From contig NC_058338.1 of assembly GCF_905475395.1 (NCBI RefSeq), positions 46,783,935-46,847,934 of the forward strand: DNA of 64,000 nucleotides. Reading direction: 5' to 3'. The stretch comes from Chrysoperla carnea (Eukaryota > Arthropoda > Insecta > Neuroptera > Chrysopidae). A model generated the notes under the pieces. The model saw only the letters and a program-made list of their open reading frames with translations, was not told the DNA's origin and made no database searches. Both the position numbers and the translations under genes were made by a program. Of this stretch, positions 61,701 through 64,000 are shown one piece after another; within the stretch, counting starts at the first letter, position 1, and every line of letters begins with the position of its first letter.

Positions 61701-64000
61701 CTGTGGTAAACCTAGAATAGATCTTTTCATTTTAAAAAGATATATACAAATAACTAAGATTATACGAATAACTCAAAAAAATATTTTTTGTTTTTTCTGA
61801 AATTTGAAGGTAATATTCTAGAGGTTTAATGGGACCTATTTATGTATAAATATCAAAAATATCAATTTCAAAAAAATCTCAAGGTGAAAGGTCCCCTTAA
61901 TGTGATGTTGTTTTGAAGATAATTTTCACCGCTAATGACTTGTTGCTTTGGGGGGAGAAAAACGGGCGCAGTAAAACTTAACTCTTTTTATAAACGCGCA
62001 AATTCAGTGGTGTTTTGTAATTTGCACCAACTTTTTATGATTCATTATGGATGAAATTTTTCCGTTTTGTTTGAGATTTGAGTTTTAAGATTCTACACCA
62101 CAATCACTCGAAATAAAATCAATTTGATCATAAAATCACCTGAATATGAACACCAAGCACCCAAGCATGATTCTTTATTGAAAGAGACTTTTAATTTTCT
62201 GTATGTACACCCTGTAAGTGGTTTTAATTATATATTCTACGAACGATTATTACCCACTTATGTTTATTACTCATACCCTCTTTACTTCGTCAAGTTTTGA
62301 AGCTGGTAATAAATTAATTTGTAACAAGGTATTGCTAGATTTCATCATCAGATGTAAATACTTCAATAATTGAGTGTTTCTTTCCTCAAAAAAAAAAAAT
62401 TTTTTTTTAAAAACCAGTTCTTTTTTATGTTTGCATGAGAAAAATTAACCAATTTCCATTGATCAAACTGGATTTAACGTGCAGAACTTGATTGAAATTT
62501 CAAAATCTTTTCGCAAACGTAGGTCGGTCACGTCGGTGAGACCCTCAATGTGCGAGAACCATAGTTTTTTACCTTGCCTCGATTAATTAACTAATAATCG
62601 CGGTCGACCGGCTGGATACTCCTGCTTTAGAAAGATATCTTTTCAATTATTAGAAGAAAAAATGATCTCACATCTTTTGTACTGGGGCGGAGCTATTCTT
62701 TATAACAAATTATTGTATTGTGAATTTAGTTTATTACTTTGAGCTGAGATTATAATACCTATTTATGAAAAAATTTTTCAAACAAACATGTAGATAATTT
62801 TAAGACAACGTTGTTTCTAAGAGGAGTTGAAGATGATGACTTTGTTATCTGCTAAGCGAAAAACGACAGATGATTACATATTAATTTTTTTACATTCGAT
62901 AACCCTGTAATCGGATAAATTGTTTCTTTTAACTTTGGATAAATTCATTTGTAAAAATCTGTAGCTTCCGTTTAAGTTAATATCAAAGTCGATGAGGCGA
63001 TCTTAAAATAAATTACTGCATGATAATTTCAAGTAGATGAACTGATAATTTTATTATTTTTCATTACTCTCTGAATTGTCAGAAGTGAGCTTACAATTTA
63101 CTATTTTTTAAGACTTTCCAAAAATTACAAAAATTTTTTTTTTCAATTTTAGCTAAGCTTTTGTGTAAAACTAACTCTTTTTAACATGAGAATTTGAATC
63201 GATAATAAAAAAACTGAAGACTCCCATGATTTTGAAGTTAATCCTTGTTCCAGTCTAGAGAATGAACGTGGGGGGTGTGTCCATTTCCATTTCATTAAGT
63301 AGATTTTTTTTTTAATATTGGACTTTTTCGTTTTACAACACAGTGTTTTTATTGAATTTTTTGACGGTTCTCATATATTTTAAGAATCCTGTTTATGGTG
63401 GAAGCGCATATATTTACAGAGTATAATAAAGAAAATTAATAAATTCCTCATACTCGAATATATCGTACCGTCAGTTTAACGCTATATTTGCTGGTTAAAA
63501 TCAGGTGACCTAAATACTTCAATACAAAATATAAAAAATCAACTAGACACAATATTATATAGAAAGTGAAATTAAAAATGCAATTTCATAAGCTGACGAG
63601 ATAAAATAAGACACTGTACATGTATGTGTAAATGTAAATTCACTTATAAAACCGTGAGCTCATAATGAAGCGAAATTTCCAAGATTGATTTTGACTGCAT
63701 TTTTGAGGATTTATAAAGCCATGCTGGGTTATAAAGAAATTGAAGGTTTAATTTTGGCTCATATGTTGAACAAGCAGATACCCGCCCGCATTATTGGACA
63801 ATTTCTACCTTTAAAACAGAATACCGCGTTACAGCCCTCACTTATCCTCCCTTTTCTTCACAATTTTATGGATTTTAATTTTTTGGTGGGGAACTTTTTT
63901 GAAAATGAAATTTTGCCAATGATACGCGCTGATATGTAACTTTTTATTGGTGAAATAATTTTTAAATTCGGTTAAGTATAGTTAAAAAGTTAAGTTAATT

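Larger units (their letters stand above)
52072..64000. other. AT-rich DNA downstream of exon 52071, no gene recognised
   Basis: Probably the next intron of the unrecognised gene, since the exon at 52071 ends in a donor. It contains a foldback at 52936-53164, repeat copies at 54425-54824, 57622-58190 and 58607-58762, and a TIR-element relative at 55205-55680. From 59.4 kb to the end I see AT-rich sequence with short open frames and no convincing exon. Confidence 0.4.

Noticed and set aside
63685..63939. 84-codon open frame at the right edge
   Set aside because: Slightly less AT-rich than its surroundings but no recognisable motif, no clear splice context and no similarity to the upstream exons. 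Cannot be supported as a gene.

Overview
The window is AT-rich, intron-rich eukaryotic nuclear DNA. An insect is the best fit: the main gene is a Notch receptor whose predicted protein follows the arthropod/Drosophila pattern (36-EGF numbering, three LNRs, ankyrin domain, PPSY motif, polyglutamine tract, C-terminal WSSSSP and EAIYI). The intergenic and intronic DNA is full of small insect-type transposable elements (Helitron-like, hAT-like, mariner relic, foldback MITEs). I cannot fix the order or species from sequence alone.

Layout. Bases 1-26801 hold no recognisable exon. They are the 3' part of a very large Notch intron that interrupts EGF6, filled with repeats. Bases 26802-36254 (+) hold the last eight coding exons of Notch, from the end of EGF6 to the stop codon, about 2291 residues in one consistent frame. 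An AT-rich Notch 3' UTR follows, with candidate poly(A) signals up to about 38.19 kb. Convergent to it on the minus strand (coding 40749 to 38990) lies a two-coding-exon gene for a predicted 362-residue protein: three 47-residue GKYLNF repeats, suggestive of a beta-trefoil, followed by a region that looks like an aerolysin/ETX-MTX2-type beta-pore-forming domain. From 43792 (+) a third gene begins. Two exons, about 8 kb apart, encode a putative membrane-anchored protein I do not recognise; its remaining exons were not found and may lie beyond the window.

Functionally, Notch is a developmental signalling receptor, the minus-strand gene looks like a lectin-like pore-forming effector (defence, digestion or venom role unknown), and the third gene is unassigned. 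Nothing suggests the three work together. The most unusual items are the pore-former-like gene, a repeat nested inside another repeat, a hAT-like element with intact 8-bp target duplications and two long G tracts, and at least six long foldback (hairpin) elements.
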